A stretch of 64,000 nucleotides of DNA from Syntrophaceae bacterium (GCA_013388635.1 JACAEX010000014.1:1-64000), one strand, 5' to 3'; counted from the first letter of the stretch, positions 17,290-26,566 are shown. Made by a program: numbers and translations. Notes: generated by a model from the sequence alone, not told the origin.

Positions 17290-18455
17290 TGCAAGAGGCG
17301 GCGAAAATTTTAGTGGTCGAGGACGAGGTCGGCTCGCGTCTGACCCTGAGCGGGATACTGGAGGATGCCGGATATGAAGTCACCGGAGCGGAAAAAGGGA
17401 CCCAAGCTTTGGAATTGATAAAGGGCGGCAACTTCAATGTGATCATCACCGATATCAGATTGCCCGATGTCGGAGGGATGTCGATTCTGGAGTTGGCCAA
17501 GGAGGTCAACCCCGACGTGGCCGTGATCATCATGACCGGCTATGCCAGTATCGAAACTGCGGTCAACGCGGTGAACGAGGGAGCTTATGCCTATTTTGTA
17601 AAGCCCATTAACGTGGATGAAATGAAGACCGCCATCGTCAATGCCCTGAGACAGCAGAGGCTTTCCCGGGAGAACAAAAGGCTCGTGGACGACCTGCAGA
17701 GGTCCAACAAGTTGCTTTTCGAAGCGAACAGACAGCTGAGGGCTGCGACGGAGGCCAAATCCGCTTTTCTGGCTCACATGTCGCATGAGCTGCGCACACC
17801 GCTCAATGCCATCATCGGCTTCTCTGACCTGTTGCTCTATGGGATGGCGGGCGAGATCAACAGCCAGCAGAGGCAGTGTCTGGAAGATATCTTGAGCAGC
17901 GGGAAGCATCTGCTCAGCCTCATCAACGACATCCTTGACCTGTCCAAGGTGGAGGCTGGAAAGATCGAGATCAGGCCAGAGAGCCTGAGACTGGCAGATG
18001 TCGTCGATGACGCGGTCACGACCGTGAAGCCGATGCTCGATGAAAGCCGACACGACCTGGCGATCAGCATTCCTGAAGACTTACCCCTGGTCTACGGCGA
18101 TAGAAACCGACTGAAGCAGATCCTTCTCAACCTGTTGAGCAATGCGATTAAGTTCACCCCTGACGGCGGAAAACTATCCATTGAGACCGTCAGGAAGGGC
18201 AATCTCTGCCAGGTCAGCATGGTCGACAATGGGATCGGTATCAGGAAGGAGGATCAGGCCTCCATATTCGAACCCTTCACCCAGGTGGATACCCTGCCCG
18301 GAGAGAAGAAGCAGGGCACAGGACTGGGCCTGGCGCTGACCAAACAACTTGTCGAGCTGCTCGGAGGAAGGATATGGGTGGAGAGTGAGTATGGCCAGGG
18401 AAGCCGGTTCACCTTTACCATCCCCTTTGCAGAAAAGGAAGCGGCGTCTGAATGA
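17286..18455 (+). CDS. Hybrid kinase: receiver-HisKA-HATPase
   Basis: A 389-residue soluble protein with an N-terminal receiver (phospho-acceptor Asp56, TDIRLPDVGG; TGYASIETA), a short coiled linker, HisKA with SHELRTPLNAIIGFS (His167) and HATPase with NLLSNAIKFTPDGG, DNGIGI and GTGLGLAL. It carries no sensor of its own, so its receiver likely takes input from the upstream GAF-PAS kinase. It overlaps by four bases with both neighbours, forming a compact relay cassette. Confidence 0.94.
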   Translation: MMQEAAKILVVEDEVGSRLTLSGILEDAGYEVTGAEKGTQALELIKGGNFNVIITDIRLPDVGGMSILELAKEVNPDVAVIIMTGYASIETAVNAVNEGAYAYFVKPINVDEMKTAIVNALRQQRLSRENKRLVDDLQRSNKLLFEANRQLRAATEAKSAFLAHMSHELRTPLNAIIGFSDLLLYGMAGEINSQQRQCLEDILSSGKHLLSLINDILDLSKVEAGKIEIRPESLRLADVVDDAVTTVKPMLDESRHDLAISIPEDLPLVYGDRNRLKQILLNLLSNAIKFTPDGGKLSIETVRKGNLCQVSMVDNGIGIRKEDQASIFEPFTQVDTLPGEKKQGTGLGLALTKQLVELLGGRIWVESEYGQGSRFTFTIPFAEKEAASE

Positions 18456-18838
18456 ATAAGAAGATCCTGATCGTGGAAGACAATCCTCAGAATATGAGAC
18501 TGGTGGAGATGGCCCTCAGCACAGGGAGCTACACCCTGCTCGAAGCGACGAACGGGGAAGAGGCATTGGAGGTGGCCAAGAAAGAACATCCAGACCTGAT
18601 CATCATGGATATCCAGCTTCCCAAAATGAGCGGCCTGGAGGTGACCAGAAAACTCAGGGAGATCCCGGAGTTCACCCAAACGCCTATCATTGCCGTCACG
18701 GCCTATGCAATGAAAGGAGACGAGAAGAAGGCCCTGGATGCCGGATGTAATGCCTATCTCTCCAAACCTATCAGTGCTCGCGACCTGCCCAACCTGGTTG
18801 CAAAGATGCTGGCTCGAAGACAAGAAGAAAAGGAATGA
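18452..18838 (+). CDS. Single-domain receiver, DivK/CheY-like
   Basis: A 128-residue stand-alone receiver with VEDNPQN at the N-terminus, phospho-acceptor Asp53 (IIMDIQLPKMSG), a TAYAMKGDE switch and a SKPI lysine. It resembles the DivK type that acts through protein contacts. Start ATGA overlaps the hybrid kinase stop. It ends 22 bases before the phosphohexomutase gene. Confidence 0.93.
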   Translation: MNKKILIVEDNPQNMRLVEMALSTGSYTLLEATNGEEALEVAKKEHPDLIIMDIQLPKMSGLEVTRKLREIPEFTQTPIIAVTAYAMKGDEKKALDAGCNAYLSKPISARDLPNLVAKMLARRQEEKE

Positions 18839-18860
18839 TGCCATTCTGAGGAGGGACTCA

Positions 18861-20225
18861 ATGAAGATCAACCCGCAGATTTACAGGGAGTATGACATCC
18901 GGGGGGTGGTCGATAAGGATTTGACCCCTGAGATCGTCAGAAAGCTGGGCCAGGGCTTCGGGAGCCATATGGCTGCTCAGGGCCGATTCAATCTCGTAGT
19001 GGGCAGGGACGGAAGGTTGACCTCAAAGGCCTTCAGGGACGCCCTGACCAAAGGTCTAACCTCTACAGGATGTAACGTTGTCGATATCGGCCTCTGTCCG
19101 ACTCCGGTCTACTATTTCTCGATTTTTCATCTCGATCAAGAGGGTGGGATGATGGTCACGGGAAGCCACAACCCTCCTGAATTCAACGGGTTCAAGATAT
19201 CGGTTGGAAAGAGCACCATCTTTGGAGAAGAGATCCAGGCCCTGAGGCGATTGATCGAGAAGGGAGAATTTCTCAAGGGGCAGGGGACCGTTTCGGAAAA
19301 GGAGATCATCCCGGCTTATCAGGAGCATATCAAGAAGGATATTCGCCTTCGAAAGAGACTCAAGGTCGTGATCGACGCAGGTAACGGAACCGCAGGGGTC
19401 GTGGCCGGCCCGCTTCTCCGTGATCTGGGATGTGAGGTGGAAGAGCTCTATTGTGAGATCGATGGCCGATTCCCGAATCACTTCCCCGATCCCACTATCC
19501 CGGGAAACTTAAAGGATCTGATCGAACGGGTGAAACAAACCGGCTCAGATGTCGGAATCGGTTATGACGGAGATGGAGATCGCATCGGCGTCGTAGACGA
19601 GACCGGGAACATCCTCTGGGGCGATCAACTGATGATCCTCTTCTCCAGGGAGATCCTGAAGGAGCGAAAGGGAGCTACGTTTGTGGCTGAGGTCAAGTGC
19701 TCTGAAAATCTATTCGCCGACATCGAAAAACATGGTGGAAGGGCGATCATGTGGAAGACGGGCCATTCCTTGATCAAAGAGAAGATCAAAGAGGAAAAGG
19801 CGGTTCTCGGCGGAGAGATGAGTGGCCATATCTTCTTCGCAGACCGATATTTCGGCTATGACGATGCCATCTATGCCTCATGCCGTCTTGTTGAACTCCT
19901 TTCAAAAACCGATAAACGATTGTCCCAGCTTCTCGGCGACGTGCCAAAGACCTTCATCACTCCGGAGATTCGGGTGGACTGCCCGGATGAGATTAAATTT
20001 GAGGTGGTCGAAAGGGTGAAGGAGGCGCTGAAAAAAGATTATCCGATTATCGACGTGGATGGGGTCAGGGTTCGATTTGAGGATGGATGGGGGCTGGTGC
20101 GGGCCTCGAACACGCAACCGGTACTGGTGCTCAGGTTTGAGGCCTCAACCGAAAAAAGACTCACCGAGATCAAAAAATTCGTTGAGGAGAAGGTCAAACA
20201 AACCGTCTCAGCTTTAAAATTCTAA
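18861..20225 (+). CDS. Phosphomannomutase/phosphoglucomutase
   Basis: A 454-residue alpha-D-phosphohexomutase of the AlgC/ManB type, interconverting hexose 1- and 6-phosphates for cell-surface polysaccharide precursors. Visible motifs are YDIRGVV at the N-terminus, the phosphoserine loop TGSHNPPEFNG, metal-binding DGDGDRIG, sugar-binding GEMSGH and a C-terminal RASNTQPVL phosphate-binding loop. The open frame extends upstream into the receiver gene, but the ATG at 18861 with GAGGAGGGA is the natural start. Its tight position after the relay genes suggests the signalling output touches polysaccharide supply. Confidence 0.94.
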   Translation: MKINPQIYREYDIRGVVDKDLTPEIVRKLGQGFGSHMAAQGRFNLVVGRDGRLTSKAFRDALTKGLTSTGCNVVDIGLCPTPVYYFSIFHLDQEGGMMVTGSHNPPEFNGFKISVGKSTIFGEEIQALRRLIEKGEFLKGQGTVSEKEIIPAYQEHIKKDIRLRKRLKVVIDAGNGTAGVVAGPLLRDLGCEVEELYCEIDGRFPNHFPDPTIPGNLKDLIERVKQTGSDVGIGYDGDGDRIGVVDETGNILWGDQLMILFSREILKERKGATFVAEVKCSENLFADIEKHGGRAIMWKTGHSLIKEKIKEEKAVLGGEMSGHIFFADRYFGYDDAIYASCRLVELLSKTDKRLSQLLGDVPKTFITPEIRVDCPDEIKFEVVERVKEALKKDYPIIDVDGVRVRFEDGWGLVRASNTQPVLVLRFEASTEKRLTEIKKFVEEKVKQTVSALKF

Positions 20226-20259
20226 ATCCGAAGCACGAAATTCGAGACAAATTCAAATG

Positions 20260-20394
20260 TGATGGTCTCGTAAAAAGTCAAAAAGGGAAGAAAGGGTCAT
20301 GCTGAACTTGGCTCAGTATCTAACACTATCAATGCATTACGAGACCCTGAAACAAGTTCAGGGTGACAAATGGGGACTTTTTACGAATTCATCA
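20260..20394. repeat. Palindromic MITE-like element
   Basis: The outer arms TCGTAAAAAGTC (20268-20279) and GACTTTTTACGA (20375-20386) are perfect complements within a longer imperfect 20-base inverted repeat. Inside, GTCATGCTGAACTTGG and CAAGTTCAGGGTGAC form a second inverted pair. Nested palindromes of this composition are common dispersed repeats in delta-proteobacterial genomes. It occupies most of the gap between the mutase gene and uppP. Confidence 0.7.
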
Positions 20395-20433
20395 TAATTG
20401 AATTTCGGACTTATAAGCTGGTTGTCCCGATTA

Positions 20434-20447
20434 AGGAGGTTTAGATT
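20434..20447 (+). promoter_or_regulatory. Ribosome site and AUU start of uppP
   Basis: AGGAGG (20434-20439) lies five bases before ATT at 20445-20447. A TAG at 20442-20444 in the same frame blocks any earlier start, and the next in-frame GTG/ATG (20577, 20580) would delete the essential BacRS motif. ATT is therefore the apparent start codon. Confidence 0.65.
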
Positions 20448-21227
20448 AATCTCTACCAGGCCATATTTCTTGGCGTCGTTCAGGGGCTGACCGAATTTCT
20501 TCCCGTCAGCAGCTCCGGCCATCTCGTCTTCTTCCAATCCCTTTTCGGTCTGAAAGAAGCTCCGGTCTTCTTCGATGTGATGCTCCATTTCGGAACCCTT
20601 CTGGCGGTGATCATCTACTTCTCGAAGGATATATGGAGAATCATCGTAGGAACAGGATCGGCCCTGAGGGGAAAGGGAGGGGAGGACACAAAGCTCTTTC
20701 TCTGGATCGTGCTTGGAACGGTCCCTGCTGGTCTGGCAGGCATCCTTTTCAAGGATTGGTTTGAATCTCTCTTCTCAAAACCAAAATGGGTCGGCGGAAT
20801 GCTGATCCTTACGGCCCTCGTGCTCTATCTGACCCGTTACACGAAGAAAGAGGGAAGGCCATTAGAAAGGATGAAATGGTTCGATTCGGTCCTGATCGGG
20901 ATCGCCCAGGCCGTAGCGATCATCCCTGGGATTTCCCGGTCAGGGATCACCATCTCAACAGGGCTTTTCTGTGGCCTGGATCGGGAACTCTCCGGCAGGT
21001 TCTCTTTTCTCCTCTCGGTCCCGGCGATTCTCGGCGCCACCCTCCTGGAATTTAAAAAGATCGACCCCGGCCACCAATTCTGGGCCGTGCTTCTGGGAAC
21101 GCTCCTCGCATTCGGCGTGGGAATATTATCGTTGACCTTTTTGATGAAAATGATTAAGCTGGGAAAAATTGCAGGTTTTTCGTATTACTGTTGCGGGTTT
21201 GGGGTAGTGATGATTATATTAACATGA
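20445..21227 (+). CDS. uppP: Undecaprenyl-diphosphatase (BacA family)
   Basis: Dephosphorylates undecaprenyl pyrophosphate at the inner membrane to recycle the lipid carrier for peptidoglycan and polysaccharide synthesis, and gives bacitracin resistance. Starting at ATT 20445 the protein is 260 residues, the normal family length, and begins NLYQAIFLGVVQGLTEF after the initiator, exactly matching the family N-terminus. Motifs are LTEFLPVSSSGHL (about 15-27) and GISRSGITIS (about 165-174), with about seven to eight membrane helices. The start codon appears to be AUU with an ideal Shine-Dalgarno; a single-base sequence error in an ATG is the alternative. It follows the phosphohexomutase in the same direction, another envelope-polysaccharide function. 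Confidence 0.93.
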   Translation: MNLYQAIFLGVVQGLTEFLPVSSSGHLVFFQSLFGLKEAPVFFDVMLHFGTLLAVIIYFSKDIWRIIVGTGSALRGKGGEDTKLFLWIVLGTVPAGLAGILFKDWFESLFSKPKWVGGMLILTALVLYLTRYTKKEGRPLERMKWFDSVLIGIAQAVAIIPGISRSGITISTGLFCGLDRELSGRFSFLLSVPAILGATLLEFKKIDPGHQFWAVLLGTLLAFGVGILSLTFLMKMIKLGKIAGFSYYCCGFGVVMIILT

Positions 21228-21258
21228 GAGGTAAAAATAAAGAAGGGGAGGGATGGCT

Positions 21259-21924
21259 ATGAGAATCAGGGATGTGATGACAAAAAATCCGATTACGGTC
21301 GACAGTGAAACACTGGTGATCGACGCCCGAAAGATCATGCAGGAAAATAACATCCGGAGGCTTCCGATCGTGGACAAGGGGAAATTGGTTGGCATCGTTA
21401 CCCAGCACGACCTGCTCGAGGCCTCGCCTTCTCCTGCCACATCGCTGAGCGTCCACGAATTGAACTATCTTCTTTCAAAAATGAAGGTCAAGGAGATCAT
21501 GAAGAGGAACCCGGTGACCATCAGTCCGGACACTCCTTTTGAGGAGGCCCTGAAGATCGGACAGGAGAAGAAGATCGGCTCGTTCCCCGTGGTTGAGAAC
21601 GGAAAACTGGTCGGGATCGCGACCGAATCGGACATCGTCAGATTTATGAGCCGTGCCCTGGGGATAAGGGAAGAGGGATCGAGGATCACCATCGAAGGGT
21701 TGCGTGGTAAGTTAGGCGATCTCGAAAAGATCATTTCGATCGTGAACCAGCATAATACGATCCTGTTAAGTATGATCTCTCTGCCTCGACCGGAGAAGAA
21801 GGACTGGATGATCGTGCTTCGATTGAAGACGACCGACCCCGATCCGATTGTCCAGGATTTCAAGAAGGCCGGTTTCAATGTCACCTATTCAGCCTGGTTT
21901 CGCTGTGAAACCGGGGCGAAGTGA
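21259..21924 (+). CDS. CBS-pair protein with C-terminal ACT-like domain
   Basis: A 221-residue protein with two CBS domains (RDVMTKNPITV about residue 4; KEIMKRNPVTI about 78) and a C-terminal region of about 70 residues that looks like an ACT domain (GDLEKIISIVNQHNTILLSM). This is the AcuB-like layout. CBS pairs bind adenine nucleotides and the protein is probably an energy-state sensor; its target is not indicated by context. The ATG at 21259 has GGGGAGG at proper distance; the ATG six bases upstream sits too close to it. It converges on uvrC with 13 bases between stops. Confidence 0.85.
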   Translation: MRIRDVMTKNPITVDSETLVIDARKIMQENNIRRLPIVDKGKLVGIVTQHDLLEASPSPATSLSVHELNYLLSKMKVKEIMKRNPVTISPDTPFEEALKIGQEKKIGSFPVVENGKLVGIATESDIVRFMSRALGIREEGSRITIEGLRGKLGDLEKIISIVNQHNTILLSMISLPRPEKKDWMIVLRLKTTDPDPIVQDFKKAGFNVTYSAWFRCETGAK

Positions 21925-21937
21925 GAAGCCTGAGGGC

Positions 21938-23806
21938 TTAATCCTTCCGTGACGTTGGATCGAGGGGTTCGTCCTGACCTTTGAGAAAGAAGGAGTGGAC
22001 GGCAAGGGCAAGCTTCCTGTTCATTTTGGGCGCCTTCTCCAGGGCTTCCAGGCTTGCCTGCCGAATCTTGTCAAGGCTTCCGAAGTGTCTCAGGAGCTCC
22101 CTCTGCCTGGTCTTTCCAATGCCCGGGATATCGGCCAGGGCTGATCCTATCGTCTTCTTCCTCAGCTTCTTATGGTAAGTGATGGCGAAGCGGTGGGCCT
22201 CATCCCGGATCCGGTCGAGTAGATGGAGAAGGGGTGAATCTCTCCCCAATGGGAAAGGCTCCTTGAACTGCGGGTGAAAGACCTTTTCCTCCATCCTCTG
22301 CCCTCCGGAAGGACCGGACCCCCGAACAGTCCTCTCTTTGGCCAGGCTGATCAGATCGATCTCCTTGATCCCCAGCTCCTGAAAGACCTGCTGGGCTACA
22401 TTGAGGTGCCCCCTGCCTCCGTCCAGTATGACCAGATCCGGAAGGTCTTCCTCCTCAACCGCCCTTTGATATCGGCGGAGCAGAACCTCATACATCATAC
22501 CGTAATCGTCTGAGCCTTCGACTGTCCTGATCCTGAAATGGCGGTATCGCTCCCTTGCAGGCCTCCCTCCTTCAAAAGAGACCATGGATCCCACTGCCAA
22601 TTCTCCCTGGAGATTTGAGATATCGAAGGCCTCGATCCTCCGGGGAACCTTTCTCAGACGAAGCTTCTCCTTCAAGGCCTCGAGAAGTCTCTCTTCGTCC
22701 TTTCCCAATGCATCTTCTTTGAAAAGAAATTGCTTGGCATTCTCACACGCCATTTGAAGAAGATGTTTCCTCTCTCCCTTTACAGGGACGAAGATCCGAA
22801 CCCTTTTCCCTTTGACCTCGGTGAGCTGCTCTTCGAGCAGGGTCTGCTCAGGAATCCTCTTCGGGATCAAGACCCGGTCAGGGATGAACCTCCCTTCACG
22901 ATAGTATTGGACAAGAAATGAGGAAAGGACCTCCTCATCTGGAAGGCCGGAAGATGAAAGGACAAAACCCTTCCCTCCTAAGAGTCTTCCTCCCCTGACG
23001 AAAAGCGGGTGAATGGCAACCCTGTGGTCTTGGAGGTAAAATCCGATCACATCCTGGTCTGAGAAGTCCCGGGAGACGATCTTCTGTTTCTCGATCACCC
23101 TTTCAATATGTTGAATCTGATCTCGAATCTTAGCAGCGGCTTCAAAATGGAGTTGTTCCGATTCCTGCTCCATCTTCTTCTTTAGCCTTTCAATCAGATC
23201 TTCGTTCTTTCCCTCAAGAAACATCCTCACCTGCTGGACAACCCCCTGATATCGGGTCTTCTCCACCTTCCCGCAGCAAGGCCCGAGGCATCGGCCCATC
23301 TCATAATTGATACATGGCCGCAGCCGATGGCTAAATTTTGTATCGAGGCAGGTCCGGATGGGAAAGAGCCTCCGGACCAGTCTCAAGGTCTCCTTGAGAG
23401 AGGTGGCAGAGGGATAGGGTCCGAAGTAGAGGGAGTCGTCTTTCTTGATCCGCCTCACAATGGTCAGGGTTGGAAATTCATCCTCCACGGAGAGCCTGAG
23501 ACAGGGGTAACTCTTATCGTCCCTCAGCTTCACGTTGTAGCGAGGACGGTGTTCCTTGATCAGGTGGTTCTCCAGGATCAGGGCCTCTTTCTCTGTATCG
23601 GTGACGATGGTCCCAACATCCGCCACCTTCTCGATCATCGTCAGGGTCTTTGTGTCCTTTCCAGTCGGTTTCTGGAAATAGGAACTGACCCGGTGTCTGA
23701 GATTGCCCGCCTTCCCCACATAGAGGATCGTTCCCTTATGATCCTTGAAAAGATAAACACCCGGGCTGGTGGGCAGATGCTCAATCTTCTGATCCAAAGC
23801 CTTCAT
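21938..23806 (-). CDS. uvrC: Excinuclease ABC subunit C
   Basis: The nuclease that makes both incisions in nucleotide excision repair after UvrB is loaded on damaged DNA. The 622-residue protein has the N-terminal GIY-YIG domain (GVYLFKD, YVGKAGNLRHRV), a UVR motif (about 200-235), the RNase-H-like endonuclease domain with FDISNLQG and ILDGGRGHL, and C-terminal helix-hairpin-helix motifs (DIPGIGKTRQRELLRHFGS). It lies 135 bases downstream of uvrB on the same strand, an arrangement that would allow joint expression. Confidence 0.97.
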   Translation of the reverse strand: MKALDQKIEHLPTSPGVYLFKDHKGTILYVGKAGNLRHRVSSYFQKPTGKDTKTLTMIEKVADVGTIVTDTEKEALILENHLIKEHRPRYNVKLRDDKSYPCLRLSVEDEFPTLTIVRRIKKDDSLYFGPYPSATSLKETLRLVRRLFPIRTCLDTKFSHRLRPCINYEMGRCLGPCCGKVEKTRYQGVVQQVRMFLEGKNEDLIERLKKKMEQESEQLHFEAAAKIRDQIQHIERVIEKQKIVSRDFSDQDVIGFYLQDHRVAIHPLFVRGGRLLGGKGFVLSSSGLPDEEVLSSFLVQYYREGRFIPDRVLIPKRIPEQTLLEEQLTEVKGKRVRIFVPVKGERKHLLQMACENAKQFLFKEDALGKDEERLLEALKEKLRLRKVPRRIEAFDISNLQGELAVGSMVSFEGGRPARERYRHFRIRTVEGSDDYGMMYEVLLRRYQRAVEEEDLPDLVILDGGRGHLNVAQQVFQELGIKEIDLISLAKERTVRGSGPSGGQRMEEKVFHPQFKEPFPLGRDSPLLHLLDRIRDEAHRFAITYHKKLRKKTIGSALADIPGIGKTRQRELLRHFGSLDKIRQASLEALEKAPKMNRKLALAVHSFFLKGQDEPLDPTSRKD

Positions 23807-23941
23807 ATCTGATCTTAATTATCTCAGATTATGGAAGAAATGCAAACACCCGGAAGGTCTGCTCTCTAATGCCGATGCTACAACAATTATAAAGAATTAC
23901 GTTGGAACTTTGGATTTTGAAATTTGAACTTTAGTTTTGGG

Positions 23942-25936
23942 TTATCTCATCTTTAACTCCATCTCTTCAAGGCGATGGATCTTATCCCGGATCTCTGCAG
24001 CCCTCTCAAATTCCAACCGACTCGCTGCCTCCTTCATCTCTCTCTTCAGCCTCTGAATCATCGAAGGGATCTCTTTGATGGGCACATACCCCTCCTTGAT
24101 ATCGGAAACAGCCGGAACGCTGAAGTAGTCCGCCTCATAGATCGAGGACAGGATATTTCGGATCGATTTCTTTACGGTCTGCGGCGTGATTCGGTTAACC
24201 CTATTGTACTCCTCCTGAATCCTTCTCCTCCGATTGGTCTCCAAAATCGCCTGGTCCATAGCGCTTGTCATCTTATCCGCATAAAGGATCACATGGCCGT
24301 TCACGTTCCTCGAGGCCCGGCCAAAGGTCTGGATGAGCGATTTTTCAGACCGAAGAAAACCCTCTTTGTCCGCATCTAAGATGGCCACCAGGGAGACCTC
24401 TGGTAAATCAAGGCCCTCCCTCAGGAGATTGATGCCGATGAGGACATCGAACTTGCCCAGGCGGAGGTCTCTGATGATCTCCACCCGGTCAAGCGTGTCG
24501 ATATCGGAATGAAGGTATTTGACGCGGATCCCGAGGTCGGCGTAGTATTCGGTCAGGTCTTCTGCCATGCGTTTGGTGAGCGTGGTGACCAGAACCCGCT
24601 CTCCTCTCCTGATGCGTCTCTGGATTTCTTCTAACAGATCATCAACCTGGCTCCTGGCAGGCTTGACCTCGACAGAGGGATCGCTCAGCCCTGTGGGACG
24701 GATGATCTGCTCCACGACTCGGCCCTTGCTCATTTCGATCTCGTAGTCGCTCGGGGTTGCCGAGACATAGATGACCTGATGGGTGCGCTCCTGAAACTCC
24801 TCAAACATCAAAGGACGATTATCCAGAGCCGATGGCAGACGAAACCCGTACTCCACCAATGTCTCTTTCCGGGATCGGTCTCCCCGATACATCCCGATCA
24901 ACTGAGGAATGGTGACATGGCTCTCATCGATAAACAAGAGGTAATCCCTGGGATAGTAGTCGAGGAGGGTCGGAGGAGGCTCTCCGGGTTTTCTTCCTGT
25001 CAGGTGCCGGGAATAGTTTTCTATGCCCTGGCAGTAACCGAGCTCCTCAAGCATCTCCAGATCGAAATTTGTCCTCTGCTCAAGCCTCTGGGCCTCTAAG
25101 AATCGGTTCTTCGATTTAAACCACGCCACCCTCTCCTTCAACTCTTCTCTGATATTCTGAATGGCGATCCGCATCCGGTCTGGAAAGGTGACATAGTGGC
25201 TTCCCGGGTAGATGGGGACTTTATTCAATGGCTGAATCACCTTTCCTCTGATCGGATCGATCTCCGCAATCCTCTCGACCTCATCCCCAAAGAGCTCGAT
25301 CCGGATGGCTCGGTACTCCTCATGCGCTGGAAAAACCTCGATCACGTCGCCCCTTACGCGAAACGTCCCCCGATGAAAGTCCATATCGTTTCGCTGATAC
25401 TGGATCTCCACTAATTTTGAGAGGATCTCTTCCCGGGAAATGGCCATCCCTTTTTCGAGATAGAGGAGCATTCCGTGATAGGCTTCTGGAGACCCCAGAC
25501 CGTAGATACAGGAGACACTGGCCACGATGATGACATCGTTTCTCTCAAGGAGCGATCTTGTGGCTGAGTGCCGCATCTTGTCGATATCCTCATTGATCAA
25601 GGTATCCTTTTCAATATAGGTATCGGTCGATGGGATATAGGCTTCAGGTTGATAATAATCGTAATAACTTACAAAAAATTCAACGGCGTTCTCTGGAAAG
25701 AGCTCTTTGAACTCTCCGTAGAGCTGGGCAGCCAGGGTCTTATTATGGGAGATGACCAGGGTGGGTTTCTGGACCTTCTCAATCACATTGGCCATGGTGA
25801 AGGTCTTCCCGGAACCGGTCACCCCTAAGAGGACCTGGTGCGGGATTCCCTTCAGAACGGCCTCGCTTAACGCCTCAATGGCCTGAGGCTGATCGCCTTT
25901 CGGCTTGAAGTCGGAGACCAGCTTAAAACGATTCAT
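23942..25936 (-). CDS. uvrB: Excinuclease ABC subunit B
   Basis: Damage-verifying helicase-like subunit of nucleotide excision repair. The 664-residue protein has Walker [14 protein letters not shown] (about residue 39), the beta-hairpin region [21 protein letters not shown] (Walker B), helicase motifs in the second RecA domain ([26 protein letters not shown]) and a C-terminal UVR motif that binds UvrC. The start [17 protein letters not shown] matches the family. No Shine-Dalgarno is visible before the ATG; instead a TAGAAT at 25948-25943 lies six bases upstream, so the mRNA may be leaderless. The neighbouring region upstream is a decayed accessory strip reading toward it. Confidence 0.97.
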   Translation of the reverse strand: MNRFKLVSDFKPKGDQPQAIEALSEAVLKGIPHQVLLGVTGSGKTFTMANVIEKVQKPTLVISHNKTLAAQLYGEFKELFPENAVEFFVSYYDYYQPEAYIPSTDTYIEKDTLINEDIDKMRHSATRSLLERNDVIIVASVSCIYGLGSPEAYHGMLLYLEKGMAISREEILSKLVEIQYQRNDMDFHRGTFRVRGDVIEVFPAHEEYRAIRIELFGDEVERIAEIDPIRGKVIQPLNKVPIYPGSHYVTFPDRMRIAIQNIREELKERVAWFKSKNRFLEAQRLEQRTNFDLEMLEELGYCQGIENYSRHLTGRKPGEPPPTLLDYYPRDYLLFIDESHVTIPQLIGMYRGDRSRKETLVEYGFRLPSALDNRPLMFEEFQERTHQVIYVSATPSDYEIEMSKGRVVEQIIRPTGLSDPSVEVKPARSQVDDLLEEIQRRIRRGERVLVTTLTKRMAEDLTEYYADLGIRVKYLHSDIDTLDRVEIIRDLRLGKFDVLIGINLLREGLDLPEVSLVAILDADKEGFLRSEKSLIQTFGRASRNVNGHVILYADKMTSAMDQAILETNRRRRIQEEYNRVNRITPQTVKKSIRNILSSIYEADYFSVPAVSDIKEGYVPIKEIPSMIQRLKREMKEAASRLEFERAAEIRDKIHRLEEMELKMR

Positions 25937-25985
25937 GGAATCATTCTACAATACAATAAAGGAGAATAGAAGGGAAAGGAGGGAA

Positions 25986-26193
25986 TTATATTGTTTTGAA
26001 GATAAAAGCCTCGCCAAGAGGAACCTTCCAAAGCACAATCTCTTTATCCGGATATTTCTCTTTGGCCTTTGTGTAGACAACCTCCGGATCTTCATCTTCG
26101 CATACTAATTCTTTGCCTTACTATAGAAGAGATGTATTTGTCTTCGTATTGACTTAGATCCGCTTTTGTAAACCAGTTAAAGGTCTCATCCAT
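25986..26193 (-). pseudogene. Frameshifted DUF5678-like small gene
   Basis: From ATG 26193 (preceded by AGAGAGGTGA) the frame reads MDETFNWFTKADLSQYEDKY, then ends early at a TGA in MRR-stop. A one-base shift around AGGCAAAGAATT restores a fitting continuation, KELVCEDEDPEVVYTKAKEK, which runs on through EIVLWKVPLGEAF to a TAA at 25988-25986. The joined product of about 70 residues resembles DUF5678 proteins (a short beta-rich family with YxxKYVA and VPxGE type motifs). Read as a recent frameshift; a sequencing error is possible. It is the last unit of the accessory strip before uvrB. Confidence 0.6.
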
Positions 26194-26245
26194 CGTCCAA
26201 TCACCTCTCTTTTATGGTTCATCATACCATAGTCTTAATCTTAGC

Positions 26246-26291
26246 GGCCAACGATCAAGCGCAAACGAAACCTTTGGTTTGTTTGTTAACC
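26246..26291 (-). repeat. Weak attC-like palindrome
   Basis: Between the decayed hicA and the DUF5678 remnant. On the minus strand GGTTAAC (26291-26285) can pair, with two G-T wobbles, with GTTGGCC (26252-26246). Inside, GGTTTGTTTG pairs with CAAACAAACC except for one extra G, around a TTT loop. The extrahelical base and the AAC/GTT ends recall integron recombination sites, but 46 bases is short for one. Confidence 0.25.
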
Positions 26292-26359
26292 GTTTGTGCT
26301 GTGTTAACAGATGTATGACCCGCTTTTCAGGCAGCCTCTAATTTTCGCTCATTCTGTCA

Positions 26360-26521
26360 CTATAGCATAACAGGTACCCCTGGAACCTCCTTTGACCCAC
26401 GATAATCAACTCGCATGAGACGATCCCAGCCCGATTTGCCATAATATCTGATAGATCCCTTCTCTTTCACGATCTTGAACCCATTCGCTTGCAACAGCTT
26501 CACGAGTTCGCTAAATTTCAT
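26360..26521 (-). pseudogene. Truncated HicA-like toxin gene
   Basis: ATG 26521, preceded by GGAG, opens a 53-residue frame MKFSELVKLLQANGFKIVKE that continues with KGSIRYYGKSGW and VDYRGSKEVPG, then stops at TAG 26362-26360. The first 47 residues match HicA-type mRNA-interferase toxins (double-stranded RNA-binding fold). These carry a catalytic His, normally in GSH, which is Ile here. Adding one base in the G run after KEVP would give GTCYAIV, the usual HicA continuation, so a one-base deletion in the G run probably truncated the gene. No HicB antitoxin lies beside it. A TATAAT (26543-26538, minus) sits just upstream. Confidence 0.65.
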
Positions 26522-26566
26522 TCACCACTCCAAAAATATTATACCATGAAAAACATATCACATGTC

